64,000 nucleotides of DNA from Pseudomonas chlororaphis (GTDB lineage Bacteria; Pseudomonadota; Gammaproteobacteria; Pseudomonadales; Pseudomonadaceae). Under the pieces are notes generated by a model that was not told the origin of the DNA, searched no databases, and saw only the letters and a program-made list of their open reading frames with translations. Each line of letters starts with the position of its first letter. Positions within the stretch are counted from its first letter, which is position 1. Shown here one piece after another: positions 8,277-15,659 of the stretch. The stretch is from positions 62,001 through 126,000 of the forward strand of contig NZ_MSCT01000016.1 of the NCBI RefSeq assembly GCF_001921865.1. The letters run 5' to 3'. Made by a program: the position numbers and the translations under genes.

Positions 8277-9710
8277 TCAAGACTTCACATTCGAATCCGC
8301 CCTGCCCAGGTACAGCCTCAGCGCCAGGCTCTGAAGCCGACCTCCATAGGGCGGATGGAACAGATGGGTAGGAAACCAGGTACGCCGCTTGAACACCGTG
8401 CGCCCATGGCTGAGCTCGCGAAATCCTTCCTCGGCGTGATAGTTGCCCATGCCGGAATTGCCTACGCCGCCGAACGGCGCGCCATGATTGAGGGCATGCC
8501 ATCCCCAGTCGTTGATGGTGACCCCGCCGGAATGGGTGTGCCTCAGCAGCCGGTCGATGTTCGTCCTGTCGCTGGAGAAGACGTACAGCGCCAAGGGACG
8601 TTGTCCGCCATTGATGTGGGCAATGGCCTCGTCCAGTTCGTCATAGCCCAGCACCGGCAGCAATGGGCCGAAAATTTCCTCCTGCATCACCCGCATCTCG
8701 GGCGTCACCCGGGTCAGCACGTGCAGCGGCATCTTGCGGCCTGGGGCGACTTCGCCACACACCCTGACCTGGGCGCCCTTGGACCGCGCATCGTCAAGCA
8801 GCCCCTGCAAACGCTGGAACTGACGTTCGTCGATGATCGAACTGTAGTCATCGTTATCCGCCGGCCGCGCGCCGTAAAGCGCCTGGAATTGGCCATGCAA
8901 TTCGGCAACGAACTCATCCACGTCATGCCTTGGCAGCAGCACGTAGTCCGGCGCAATGCATATCTGCCCGCAGTTGGTGCCCTTGCCATGCACGATACGC
9001 CGTGCGGCATCGGCCAGGCTGTAGTCGGCCAGCACCACCGCGGGGGATTTGCCGCCCAACTCCAGGGTCACCGGCGTCAGGTTGGCCGCGGCGGCACGCA
9101 TGACCAGCCGCCCGACCCCGGGAGAACCAGTGAAGATGATGTGGTCGAACGGCAGCGAGGAAAAGAAACCGGGGTCTTCGAGCTCGCCGCCCACCAGGGC
9201 CACTTCCTGCTCGTCGAATACCTCCGCCAGCAGGCGCTTGAGTACCTCGTTGGTGCGTGGGTTGAACTCGGACATCTTGAGCATCACCCGATTGCCGGCA
9301 GCGAGTGCCGTGACCAACCCGGCGACGGCAATATAAATCGGGAAATTCCAGGCCGAAATGACGCCCACCACCCCCTTGGCCTGGTACTCCACCGACAACC
9401 GATTGCCTTTGAACAGCAGCTCCGTCCGGCGCGGGCTCGGCTTCATCCAGCCACGCAGATGCCTGAGGGTATGGTTGATATGCAGAATGCAGCCCATCAG
9501 GTCCAGGAACTTGGTGTCGACCGCGGAACGGTGGCCGAAATCGGCGCTCATCGCGGCGGCTATCGCGTCCTGATAACGCTGTAACTGGGTTCGCAGCGCA
9601 CGCAACTTGGCCTTTCGCTCGACCAGCGAGGGCTGTGTCCGAGCGCGGAAAGTCTCACGCTGAGTATCGAATACACGGGCCACACGCTGGGCGGCCGTCT
9701 CCTGGATCAT
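8277..9710 (-). CDS. Aldehyde dehydrogenase (AlkH / coniferyl-aldehyde dehydrogenase type)
   Basis: A 477-residue NAD(P)-dependent aldehyde dehydrogenase. The conserved ISAWNFPIYIAVAGLVTALA segment is at about 118-137. The general base is Glu217 in VTLELGGKSPAVV and the nucleophile is Cys251 in GTNCGQICIAPDYV, both at family spacing; Cys247 beside it is unusual but not disabling. The short length and the C-terminal PPYGGRLQSLALRLY stretch are typical of the membrane-leaning AlkH/CalB/fatty-aldehyde branch rather than betaine-aldehyde enzymes. It is the first gene of a minus-strand unit with the GMC alcohol dehydrogenase, so the pair would take an alcohol to the acid, which the ligase at the left edge could activate. 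The conserved 81-bp block begins 66 bp upstream of its start. Confidence 0.92.
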   Translation of the reverse strand: MIQETAAQRVARVFDTQRETFRARTQPSLVERKAKLRALRTQLQRYQDAIAAAMSADFGHRSAVDTKFLDLMGCILHINHTLRHLRGWMKPSPRRTELLFKGNRLSVEYQAKGVVGVISAWNFPIYIAVAGLVTALAAGNRVMLKMSEFNPRTNEVLKRLLAEVFDEQEVALVGGELEDPGFFSSLPFDHIIFTGSPGVGRLVMRAAAANLTPVTLELGGKSPAVVLADYSLADAARRIVHGKGTNCGQICIAPDYVLLPRHDVDEFVAELHGQFQALYGARPADNDDYSSIIDERQFQRLQGLLDDARSKGAQVRVCGEVAPGRKMPLHVLTRVTPEMRVMQEEIFGPLLPVLGYDELDEAIAHINGGQRPLALYVFSSDRTNIDRLLRHTHSGGVTINDWGWHALNHGAPFGGVGNSGMGNYHAEEGFRELSHGRTVFKRRTWFPTHLFHPPYGGRLQSLALRLYLGRADSNVKS

Positions 9711-9775
9711 GCCTCGGGTCCCCTTATTTGAAGACTGCCAACACCAATAGGGCGCACCGACACCCGGACCCCGGA

Positions 9776-9856
9776 TATCGCTGCGAGAGAAGAGCGTATG
9801 GCCGAGGCCGCGGGCTGCAAATAGCCGTAGGCACCAAAGCTATTGCATTGAACCTC
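9776..9856 (-). promoter_or_regulatory. Conserved 81-bp block, copy A (candidate operator/promoter)
   Basis: Aligned without gaps to 15395-15475, I count 55 identities in 81 positions. The strongest cores, written on the plus strand, are GCAAATAGCCG (9817-9827) and CTATTGCATT (9840-9849). Together they form an imperfect dyad GCAAATAG-N15-CTATTGC with half-site centres about two helical turns apart, as expected for a dimeric activator site. It lies 66-146 bp before the aldehyde dehydrogenase ATG. Which cluster regulator binds it is unknown. Confidence 0.6.
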
Positions 9857-9887
9857 ACCGCCGTCGGCCGCGCGCCTGGAAAAGCCA

Positions 9888-9911
9888 AATGCCGCCCAGG
9901 AAGGCGGCATT
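9888..9911 (-). terminator. Probable terminator of the thiolase-MaoC-SDR operon
   Basis: A perfect 9-bp stem, AATGCCGCC paired with GGCGGCATT around a six-base loop, lies about 130 bp after the short-chain dehydrogenase stop. In the minus-strand transcript it is followed by a moderately U-rich stretch (TTTGGCTTTT). The U run is interrupted, so efficiency is uncertain. Confidence 0.45.
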
Positions 9912-10039
9912 CGATTCGTCACTGGGCTTGCTGTTGTCGCCGCTTCGCATCAATCGGCCTATCCACCGGCTTGCGCACCCGCACCCGGCGCGCAACTTCC
10001 CGGTTGGCGGGTTTCTCGTTGCGCAGCCGGCCGCTGCGC

Positions 10040-10873
10040 CTACATGCCGGTCAGGCCGCCACTGCAGATCAGCGTCTGGCCGCTGACGTAGTCGGACTCA
10101 GGGATACAGAACATGTACACCGAACCGGCGGCCTCCTCCGGAGTACCGGCGCGCCCCAGCGGAATGCTGCGCTCGAGCATGCTCATCAGGTCCGGGTTGA
10201 TGCCGACCTTGATCTCGCGGCCTTCGATTTCGGCGGTGGCGTTGCCGTCGGCGCTGGCCTCGGTCAGGCGGGTCTTGATAAAACCATAGGCCACGCAGTT
10301 GACCGTGGTGTTCAGGCGCCCCCACTCTTTGGCCAGGGTCATGGTCATCCCGGTGATCCCGGCCTTGGCAGTGGCGTAGTTGGCCTGGCCAGCGTTACCG
10401 AACAGACCGGCGACGGAAGAAATGTTGACCACCTTGCGCATGGCGCGAACCCCGGCCTCCTGTTCGGCCTTGACCAGATTGCGGATCACCGGCTGCGCCG
10501 CACGCAGAATGCGAAAGGGAGCGGTGAGGTGCACGTCGAGCATGGCGTACCACTGCTCGTCGGTCATTTTCTGGATGACGCTGTCCCAGGTGTAGCCCGC
10601 GTTGTTGACGATGATGTCCAGCCCCTTGTAGTGCTCGACCGCCGTGCCGACGAAACGCTCGGCGAAGTCCGGTGCGCACACGCTGCCGACACAGGCGACA
10701 GCCTCGCCGCCGATGGCCTGGATTGCCTCCACCACCTCCTGCGCCGGACCGGCGTCCAGGTCATTGACCACGACCCGGGCCCCATCGGCAGCCAACTTCA
10801 GGGCGATGGCGCGACCAATGCCACGACCGGAGCCGGTGATCAAGGCGACTTTACCTTCGAGTTTCTTGCTCAT
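10040..10873 (-). CDS. Short-chain dehydrogenase, FabG / 3-hydroxyacyl-CoA dehydrogenase-like
   Basis: A 277-residue SDR. The cofactor loop TGSGRGIGRAIA is at about 13-24, an acidic residue pair follows beta-2 in VVVNDLDAG, suggesting NAD preference, then NNAG at 90-93. The catalytic set is Ser152 or Ser153 in VNISSVAG, Tyr166 and Lys170 in YATAK. It is about 30 residues longer than FabG. It is the last gene of the thiolase-MaoC-MaoC-SDR unit, 33 bp after the MaoC gene. Beside a MaoC-type hydratase it most likely oxidises 3-hydroxyacyl-CoA to 3-ketoacyl-CoA, like the SDR domain of peroxisomal MFP2, which works on the (R) isomer. The direction and stereochemistry here are inferred. Confidence 0.88.
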   Translation of the reverse strand: MSKKLEGKVALITGSGRGIGRAIALKLAADGARVVVNDLDAGPAQEVVEAIQAIGGEAVACVGSVCAPDFAERFVGTAVEHYKGLDIIVNNAGYTWDSVIQKMTDEQWYAMLDVHLTAPFRILRAAQPVIRNLVKAEQEAGVRAMRKVVNISSVAGLFGNAGQANYATAKAGITGMTMTLAKEWGRLNTTVNCVAYGFIKTRLTEASADGNATAEIEGREIKVGINPDLMSMLERSIPLGRAGTPEEAAGSVYMFCIPESDYVSGQTLICSGGLTGM

Positions 10874-10906
10874 CTGTCTATCCCGCGAAAAGTTTGGAAA
10901 ATGGGC

Positions 10907-11329
10907 TTAACCAATGGCGATGGCGATCAACGCGTCGCCCACGATCTTGATCTGGCCATACTGGTTGCTCGTGGACACTTCGACCCTGGCACACCGTTCG
11001 CCGTTGACTTCGACGATCTCGCTTACCCGGCCCTGGCAGGTGATGACGTTGCCCAGGTGGGTGATGCCCTGGAAGCGCACGCCGAAACTGCGCAACCGGC
11101 TTTGTGGAGCCCAGCGGGTCAACAGGCGGCCGAGCCAGGCCATGCTCAGCATGCCGTGGGCGAACACGTCCGGCATGCCGGCTTTGCGGGCGAAGTCCAC
11201 ATCGAGATGGATCGGGTTGAGATCGCCCGAGGCACAACCGAACAGCATCAGCGTGACGCGGTCGACCGCTGCCAGCGTCAGCGTTGGCAGCCGATCGTCG
11301 ACCTGCACGTTTTGCAATAGGTTATTCAT
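10907..11329 (-). CDS. MaoC-like (R)-specific enoyl-CoA hydratase subunit
   Basis: A 140-residue single hot-dog domain. It carries the hydratase-2 motif GCASGDLNPIHLDVDFARKA at about 31-50, with Asp36, Asn38 and His41 in the expected places, and the following FAHGMLSMAWLG helix. This is the motif of PhaJ, the hydratase domain of MFP2 and the B subunit of mycobacterial HadAB/ChsH-type heterodimers. It starts 12 bp after the stop of the second MaoC-fold gene, and the pair probably forms one hydratase. The product of such enzymes is (R)-3-hydroxyacyl-CoA, the substrate of PHA synthase. The acyl chain accepted is not evident. Confidence 0.88.
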   Translation of the reverse strand: MNNLLQNVQVDDRLPTLTLAAVDRVTLMLFGCASGDLNPIHLDVDFARKAGMPDVFAHGMLSMAWLGRLLTRWAPQSRLRSFGVRFQGITHLGNVITCQGRVSEIVEVNGERCARVEVSTSNQYGQIKIVGDALIAIAIG

Positions 11330-11341
11330 GGCTGGAATTCC

Positions 11342-11782
11342 TCAGTGGCGAACCACAAGCACGGTGCGCGACTCGGCGACCAGCTCGGCTTTGTCGTTGT
11401 GGATTTGCGAGGTCTTGACCAGGAACTCCAGGGCACCGTTCTTCTTGTCGAAAATATCGGCGATTCGCGATTTCACCGTGACCGTTTCGCCGGCGCACAC
11501 CGACTTGTGGTAATCGAAGTGCTGTTCGCCATGGAGAATCTTCGCAATCGGGATGTCCAGGTCCGCCAGCATGACGTCCAGGGTGCCGGCATCCAGCTCG
11601 GCACCGAACAGGAAGGTCGGCGGCACCAGCAAATCGGCATGGCCGGCGGCCCGGGCGGCAGCCACATCGGTGTACAGCGGGTCGGTCTCCCCGATGGCCC
11701 GGGCGAAAGCGCGCAGGCGCCCACGCTCGAGCAGCATCGTGGTGGCGGCCAGTTCATGGCCGATCCACTTCTTGTCGATCAT
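11342..11782 (-). CDS. MaoC/FAS1-like dehydratase partner subunit
   Basis: A 146-residue protein starting MIDKKWIGHELAATTM and showing the N-terminal MaoC (FAS1-like dehydratase) fold: ARAIGETDPLYTDVAAARAA at about 37-56, then PPTFLFGAELDAGTLD and LHGEQHFDYHKSVCAGETV. The motif has DPLYTD where active hydratases have D.NP.H, so the catalytic His is missing and this is probably the substrate-binding half of a heterodimer with the next gene, as in HadA/HadB-type complexes. The ATG at 11782 has AGGAG seven bases upstream; a longer open frame upstream overlaps the thiolase gene and is not used. The gap to the thiolase gene is 10 bp, so translation is likely coupled. Confidence 0.85.
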   Translation of the reverse strand: MIDKKWIGHELAATTMLLERGRLRAFARAIGETDPLYTDVAAARAAGHADLLVPPTFLFGAELDAGTLDVMLADLDIPIAKILHGEQHFDYHKSVCAGETVTVKSRIADIFDKKNGALEFLVKTSQIHNDKAELVAESRTVLVVRH

Positions 11783-11792
11783 CGGTGGCTCC

Positions 11793-12977
11793 TCAGACTT
11801 TTTCGTAGAGCGTGACGACGCAGGCGCCACCCAGCCCCAGGTTGTGCTGCAGGGCCAGGCGCGCGCCCTCCACCTGGCGCGGGCCTGACTGGCCACGCAG
11901 TTGCTGGACCAGCTCGGTGCACTGGGCCAGGCCGGTGGCACCCAGCGGATGCCCCTTGGAGAGCAGCCCGCCGGAAGGGTTGGTGACAAACTTGCCGCCA
12001 TAGGTGTTGTCGCCGTCCTCGACGAAACGCTCTGCCCCGCCGATCGGGCAAAGGCCCAGGGCCTCGTAGCTGAGCAGCTCGTTGTGGGCGAAGCAGTCGT
12101 GCAGTTCGACCACCTGAATGTCTTGCGGACCGACTCCGGCCGCCTCGTAGACCTGCTGCGCGGCAGTCCTGGCCATACTGAAGCCGACGACTTCGCGCAT
12201 GTCATGCGCAGCGAAGGTCTTCGGCGTGTCGGTGGTCATGGACTGCGCGCGAATACGCACGGCTCCCTCGAGGCCATGACGCTTGAGGAAGTCCTCCGAG
12301 CAGAGGATCGCCGCGCCGGCGCCGCAGGTCGGGGGGCACGCCATCAATCGGGTCATCACGCCCGGCCAGACCACCGGCGAGTTCATGACGTCCTCGACGC
12401 TGAGCACATTGCGAAACAGCGCCATCGGGTTGTTGGCGGCATGACGGCTGGCCTTGGCGCGGATCTTGGCAAAGGTTTCCAGCCGGGTGCCGAATGCCTG
12501 CATGTGCGCCTGCCCGGCGCCGCCGAAGTAACGCAGCGCCATCGGGACATTCGCCTGTCCAACCAGCTCACCGGTGGTCCGATCGAAGTGCTCGAAAGGG
12601 CTGGGCCGGTCATCGAACAGGGTGCCCAGCGCCCCCGGGCTCATCTGCTCGAAACCCAGCGCCAGGGCGCACTCCGCCGCCCCGCTGCGAACGGCCTGGT
12701 TGGCCAGGAACAGTGCGCTGGAGCCCGTGGAGCAGTTGTTGTTGACGTTGATCACCGGGATCCCGCTCATGCCCACTTCGTACAGGGCGCGCTGGCCCGA
12801 AGTGGAGTCGCCATAGACGTAGCCGACATAGGCCTGTTCAACCTGCTGGTAACCCACGCCGGCATCGGCCAACGCAGCGCGCAGGGCGGTGGCGGCCATT
12901 TCCGGATAGGGAGCGTTGGCGCCCGGCTTGACGAAAGGGATCATGCCGACCCCGATCACATAGACATTGCGGCTCAT
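11793..12977 (-). CDS. SCP-x-like thiolase / lipid-transfer thiolase
   Basis: A 394-residue thiolase-superfamily enzyme of the SCP-x branch. The N-terminus MSRNVYVIGVGMIPFVKPG is typical. The nucleophile is Cys82 in VNNNCSTGSSALFLA, followed later by VVELHDCFAHNELLSYEALG and the C-terminal GGLLSKGHPLGATG, so the Cys and both His positions of an active thiolase are kept. Ltp2-like retro-aldolases of steroid catabolism, by contrast, have lost the Cys and pair with a DUF35 partner, absent here. It would cleave 3-ketoacyl-CoA; the SCP-x thiolases known in animals act on 2-methyl-branched chains. It heads a four-gene unit and is divergent from the AraC-type regulator. Confidence 0.88.
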   Translation of the reverse strand: MSRNVYVIGVGMIPFVKPGANAPYPEMAATALRAALADAGVGYQQVEQAYVGYVYGDSTSGQRALYEVGMSGIPVINVNNNCSTGSSALFLANQAVRSGAAECALALGFEQMSPGALGTLFDDRPSPFEHFDRTTGELVGQANVPMALRYFGGAGQAHMQAFGTRLETFAKIRAKASRHAANNPMALFRNVLSVEDVMNSPVVWPGVMTRLMACPPTCGAGAAILCSEDFLKRHGLEGAVRIRAQSMTTDTPKTFAAHDMREVVGFSMARTAAQQVYEAAGVGPQDIQVVELHDCFAHNELLSYEALGLCPIGGAERFVEDGDNTYGGKFVTNPSGGLLSKGHPLGATGLAQCTELVQQLRGQSGPRQVEGARLALQHNLGLGGACVVTLYEKV

Positions 12978-13090
12978 GACGTCATTCCTGATTTAAGTGG
13001 CGACAAGGTGTGGCTTTGTAGGCTTAATGTTATGGCCATCTCCAAAACCGCCAATGTCGTGGCGCCGCAAATGTCTTGCAGAATCCACCA

Positions 13091-14104
13091 ATGTCGAATC
13101 CAACTCCTGTCGTCTTCGCGTCCATCTTCGTCTCGTCCCTGCTCGCCGCTGCTCGTGAGCGGGGTTACGAGATCGAGGGTTTCCTGCGCGATGCGGGCAT
13201 CGACCCAGAGCAGCCCCAGGACCTTGAGCACCATGTCACCGTCGACCAATACGTCGCCTTGCTGCGCAAGACCATCAAAGGGCTGGATGACGAAGGCGTC
13301 GCGTTGTTCTCGCGCAAGCTGCGCCACGGCAGCTTCCTGCTGATGATGCGTTCGGCCCTGACGGGCAACACCCTGGGCGCGGCCTTGCACGAATTCACCC
13401 ATACGTTGCGGCTGCTGCAAGACGACCTCAACCCGCTGCTGGTGGACGACGGGCGTCAGCTGCGGGTCGAATTGCACTTCATCAGCGGGCAGGTACGGTC
13501 ACGGCAATTCGCCCATGTGTTGCTGCTGCGCCTGCTCTGGCGCGTCATGGCCTGGCTGGAAGGCGGCAATCTGCGGCCCGTGGGGATTGACCTGGAGTTC
13601 GCGCAGCCCGACCCCATCGAGCCTTATCAGAAGCTCTTCCCCACCGCGCTGCGTTTCAGCATGCCCTGCTCGACCATCTGGTTCGACTCAGCAGCCCTGC
13701 AAGCGCCGGTACGCCGGGACAGCTCCCATCTGGACGATTACCTGGACAAGGCGCTGCTCGACCTGCTGGTACCGGCCATACCGACCCGCGTCAGCGACCG
13801 GGTGCGCGCCTATTTGCGGGAAGAGCGTGCCCGCCACTCGGCGTGGCCCGACCTGGATCAGACCAGCGTCGCCCTGCACTGCTCGGCAAGTTCGCTACAG
13901 CGCCACCTGGCCCAGGAAGGGGCCTCGTTCCAGAACATTCGCGAGAGCCTGCGTCGCGACTGGGCGATCTACCGCCTGAAAACCAGTACCCTCTCCACCC
14001 CGACGCTGGCCGAGGAGCTCGGCTTCGCCGACAGCGCCAGCTTCCAGCGCGCGTTCAAGCGCTGGACCGGACAGACCCCGGGGCAGGTTCGCAAAGGCGG
14101 CTGA
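13091..14104 (+). CDS. AraC-family regulator with arabinose-binding-type N-terminal domain
   Basis: A 337-residue regulator. The N-terminal 190 residues (ASIFVSSLLAAARERGYEIEG..., FSRKLRHGSFLLMMRSALT) match the 'AraC_N / Arabinose_bd' type found in OruR- and VqsM-like Pseudomonas regulators. The C-terminal 100 residues hold two helix-turn-helix motifs, one near VALHCSASSLQRHLAQEGAS and the second in LAEELGFADSASFQRAFKRW, followed by TGQTPGQVR. A TTG 15 bases upstream is in frame, but the ATG at 13091 gives the usual N-terminus; no strong Shine-Dalgarno precedes either. It is divergent from the thiolase operon with a 113-bp gap, so it probably controls that operon and itself. Its inducer is unknown. 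Confidence 0.9.
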   Translation: MSNPTPVVFASIFVSSLLAAARERGYEIEGFLRDAGIDPEQPQDLEHHVTVDQYVALLRKTIKGLDDEGVALFSRKLRHGSFLLMMRSALTGNTLGAALHEFTHTLRLLQDDLNPLLVDDGRQLRVELHFISGQVRSRQFAHVLLLRLLWRVMAWLEGGNLRPVGIDLEFAQPDPIEPYQKLFPTALRFSMPCSTIWFDSAALQAPVRRDSSHLDDYLDKALLDLLVPAIPTRVSDRVRAYLREERARHSAWPDLDQTSVALHCSASSLQRHLAQEGASFQNIRESLRRDWAIYRLKTSTLSTPTLAEELGFADSASFQRAFKRWTGQTPGQVRKGG

Positions 14105-14114
14105 CGACCGGATA

Positions 14115-14147
14115 AAAAGCCCGCTCATCGAGCGGGCTTGTTCTTTT
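14115..14147 (+). terminator. Terminator after the AraC-type regulator
   Basis: A 10-bp perfect stem, AAGCCCGCTC with GAGCGGGCTT, loop ATC, is followed by GTTCTTTT. It lies 13 bp after the regulator stop, between convergent genes. Preceding A residues allow partial activity in the other direction for the racemase gene. Confidence 0.75.
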
Positions 14148-14186
14148 CACCGCGCCCGTTCCCCGGGAGAGACAGCGCAAGGCCTC

Positions 14187-15311
14187 TCAGGCCAGCACGC
14201 CCGCCTGACGCAATCGCTCCAGCCGTTGCGCGGCCACAGCGGCCAGCAGCGGCGCCGGCTCCTGACTGTCGACATGACGAACGGTGCCGGGCGTTCGCGA
14301 GAAACGCGGCGCCGGATTGGCCTGGATGACCGGCTCGGCCTGAAAAGTCCCACGCGCGACATTGTGCGGATGAGCAGCCGCTTCACTGGGCGACAGCACG
14401 GGAGCGAAGCACGCATCGCTGCCTTCGAGCAGCGCGCACCAGTGCGCGCGCGGCTGGCTGCCAAACAGCAGGGTCAAGCGCTCCTTGAGTGTCGGCCATT
14501 GGGTGAGATCGTACTGCGCTTCGGGCAAGACATCGGCCAGCTCCAGCCGCGCCACCAGTTGTGCGTAGAACTGCGGTTCCAACGGTGCCAGGGAGATCCA
14601 TTCGCCGTCGGCGCACTGGAACAGATCGTAAAACGGCGAGTCGTAGAATGCGCTGGGGCGTGGGCCACCGATCTGCCCTGCGGCATGGATGAAATGGGCA
14701 ATCGAACCGAGCACGGCAACCATATCGACGATCGCGGTATCGACCACCTGCCCCTTCCCGGAATGACGCGCCTCGAATACCGCCGAAACGATACCGAAAG
14801 CCATGCCAAGCGCTCCGATGGCATCACCCGCCAAGGTCGCCGGAGGACGTGGCGGCACACTGCGGCCACCCGTCAGCCCGAGCAGGCCGGTCAGCGCGAG
14901 ATAGTTCAGATCATGGCCGGCAGCCTGAGCCAGCGGGCCGTCCTGCCCCCAACCGGTCAAGCGACCGTAGATCAGCCGCGGGTTCTTCTCCAGGCATTGC
15001 TCGGGCCCCAGCCCAAGGCGCTCCATCACGCCAGGGCGGTTGCCCTCGATCAGGGCGTCGGCCTGTACCAGCAGGTCCAGGGCCAGTGCGACGCCTTCCG
15101 GCTGCTTGAGGTCGATGACCACCCGGTGCTTACCGCGCTGGAGGATATCCAGGCCCACATCGCCCCCCAGCTGTTTGGCCAGGGCGACGCCCCCCTTGCG
15201 GGCAATCACCGTGACTTCGGCGCCCATGTCGGCGAGCAGCATCCCCGCCAACGGCCCCGGGCCTATCCCTTCAAACTCGACGATTTTAAGTCCAGCCAGT
15301 GGTCCCATCAT
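14187..15311 (-). CDS. CaiB/BaiF-family protein, alpha-methylacyl-CoA racemase type
   Basis: A 374-residue family III CoA enzyme. Its motifs point to a racemase (AMACR/MCR) rather than a CoA-transferase: LTGWGQDGPLAQAAGHDLNY with His133, and LAGDAIGALGMAFGI with Asp163, correspond to the His/Asp acid-base pair of mycobacterial MCR. GKGQVVDTAIVDM follows. The family interconverts (2R)- and (2S)-2-methylacyl-CoA so that beta-oxidation of methyl-branched chains can proceed. The start is the ATG at 15311, with AGGGG just upstream; a second ATG directly follows. It is convergent with the AraC-type regulator gene and preceded by copy B of the conserved 81-bp block. A CoA-transferase role cannot be excluded without an experiment. 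Confidence 0.85.
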   Translation of the reverse strand: MMGPLAGLKIVEFEGIGPGPLAGMLLADMGAEVTVIARKGGVALAKQLGGDVGLDILQRGKHRVVIDLKQPEGVALALDLLVQADALIEGNRPGVMERLGLGPEQCLEKNPRLIYGRLTGWGQDGPLAQAAGHDLNYLALTGLLGLTGGRSVPPRPPATLAGDAIGALGMAFGIVSAVFEARHSGKGQVVDTAIVDMVAVLGSIAHFIHAAGQIGGPRPSAFYDSPFYDLFQCADGEWISLAPLEPQFYAQLVARLELADVLPEAQYDLTQWPTLKERLTLLFGSQPRAHWCALLEGSDACFAPVLSPSEAAAHPHNVARGTFQAEPVIQANPAPRFSRTPGTVRHVDSQEPAPLLAAVAAQRLERLRQAGVLA

Positions 15312-15394
15312 TTTTCCCCTATCAGGCGTCACGACAGCTTCTTGATGATCTTGCCCGCGCCGCCCTCCCGCCTTTGGCTCGTGGGCGAAGCAAG

Positions 15395-15475
15395 TATCGT
15401 TGCGAAAGGAAAGCCTATGGGTCCGCTGAAGAACAGCAAATAGCCGAACACCCCGACCCTATTGCATTAAGCCTC
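15395..15475 (-). promoter_or_regulatory. Conserved 81-bp block, copy B (candidate operator/promoter)
   Basis: This is the partner of 9776-9856, with identical spacing of the two cores: GCAAATAGCCG at 15436-15446 and CTATTGCATT at 15459-15468. The middle (15420-15429) is the only poorly conserved stretch. Orientation relative to the downstream gene is the same in both copies, which supports a promoter or operator over a chance repeat. Confidence 0.6.
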
Positions 15476-15567
15476 GCAGCCTATGCAACCAGGCTCCTAT
15501 CACCGGGCTTGACGTCTTGCGGCCGTAATGACGACGCGCCCGAAACGCATCGGGCCGCACTCTGCGC

Positions 15568-15601
15568 AAAAAAAACGCCGCTCCTGAGAGCGGCGTTTTT
15601 T
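15568..15601 (-). terminator. Rho-independent terminator of mqo
   Basis: The stem ACGCCGCTC / GAGCGGCGT with loop CTGA is flanked by an A run on one side and a T run on the other, so it is strong in both directions. It lies 59 bp downstream of the mqo stop codon. Confidence 0.88.
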
Positions 15602-15659
15602 CAACCTGGTGCCCATACCGGGCGCCAGGCATTGGCGGTACCGGTCTGGTGGCCGGGTG

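Larger units (their letters stand above)
9711..10039 (-). other. Intergenic region: promoter/leader of the aldehyde dehydrogenase unit
   Basis: These 329 bases separate the short-chain dehydrogenase stop from the aldehyde dehydrogenase start, and no credible gene lies here. They hold a hairpin that probably ends the upstream operon (9888-9911) and an 81-bp block (9776-9856) that recurs upstream of the racemase gene. The aldehyde dehydrogenase is therefore likely to have its own regulated promoter. Confidence 0.6.
15312..15659 (-). other. Intergenic region upstream of the racemase gene
   Basis: These 348 bases between the racemase start and the mqo stop have no gene. They hold copy B of the conserved block (15395-15475), 84-164 bp before the racemase ATG, and the mqo terminator (15568-15601). 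The rest shows nothing I can name. Confidence 0.6.

Noticed and set aside
11783..12205. Upstream extension of the MaoC partner gene to 12205
   Set aside because: The extra 141 codons lie out of frame inside the thiolase gene and have no family similarity; ATG 11782 has a good AGGAG.
15400..15420. GG-N10-GC (sigma-54-like) in the minus strand upstream of the racemase gene
   Set aside because: The homologous block upstream of the aldehyde dehydrogenase has CG in place of GG, and no sigma-54 activator is in the cluster. The remaining consensus is poor.
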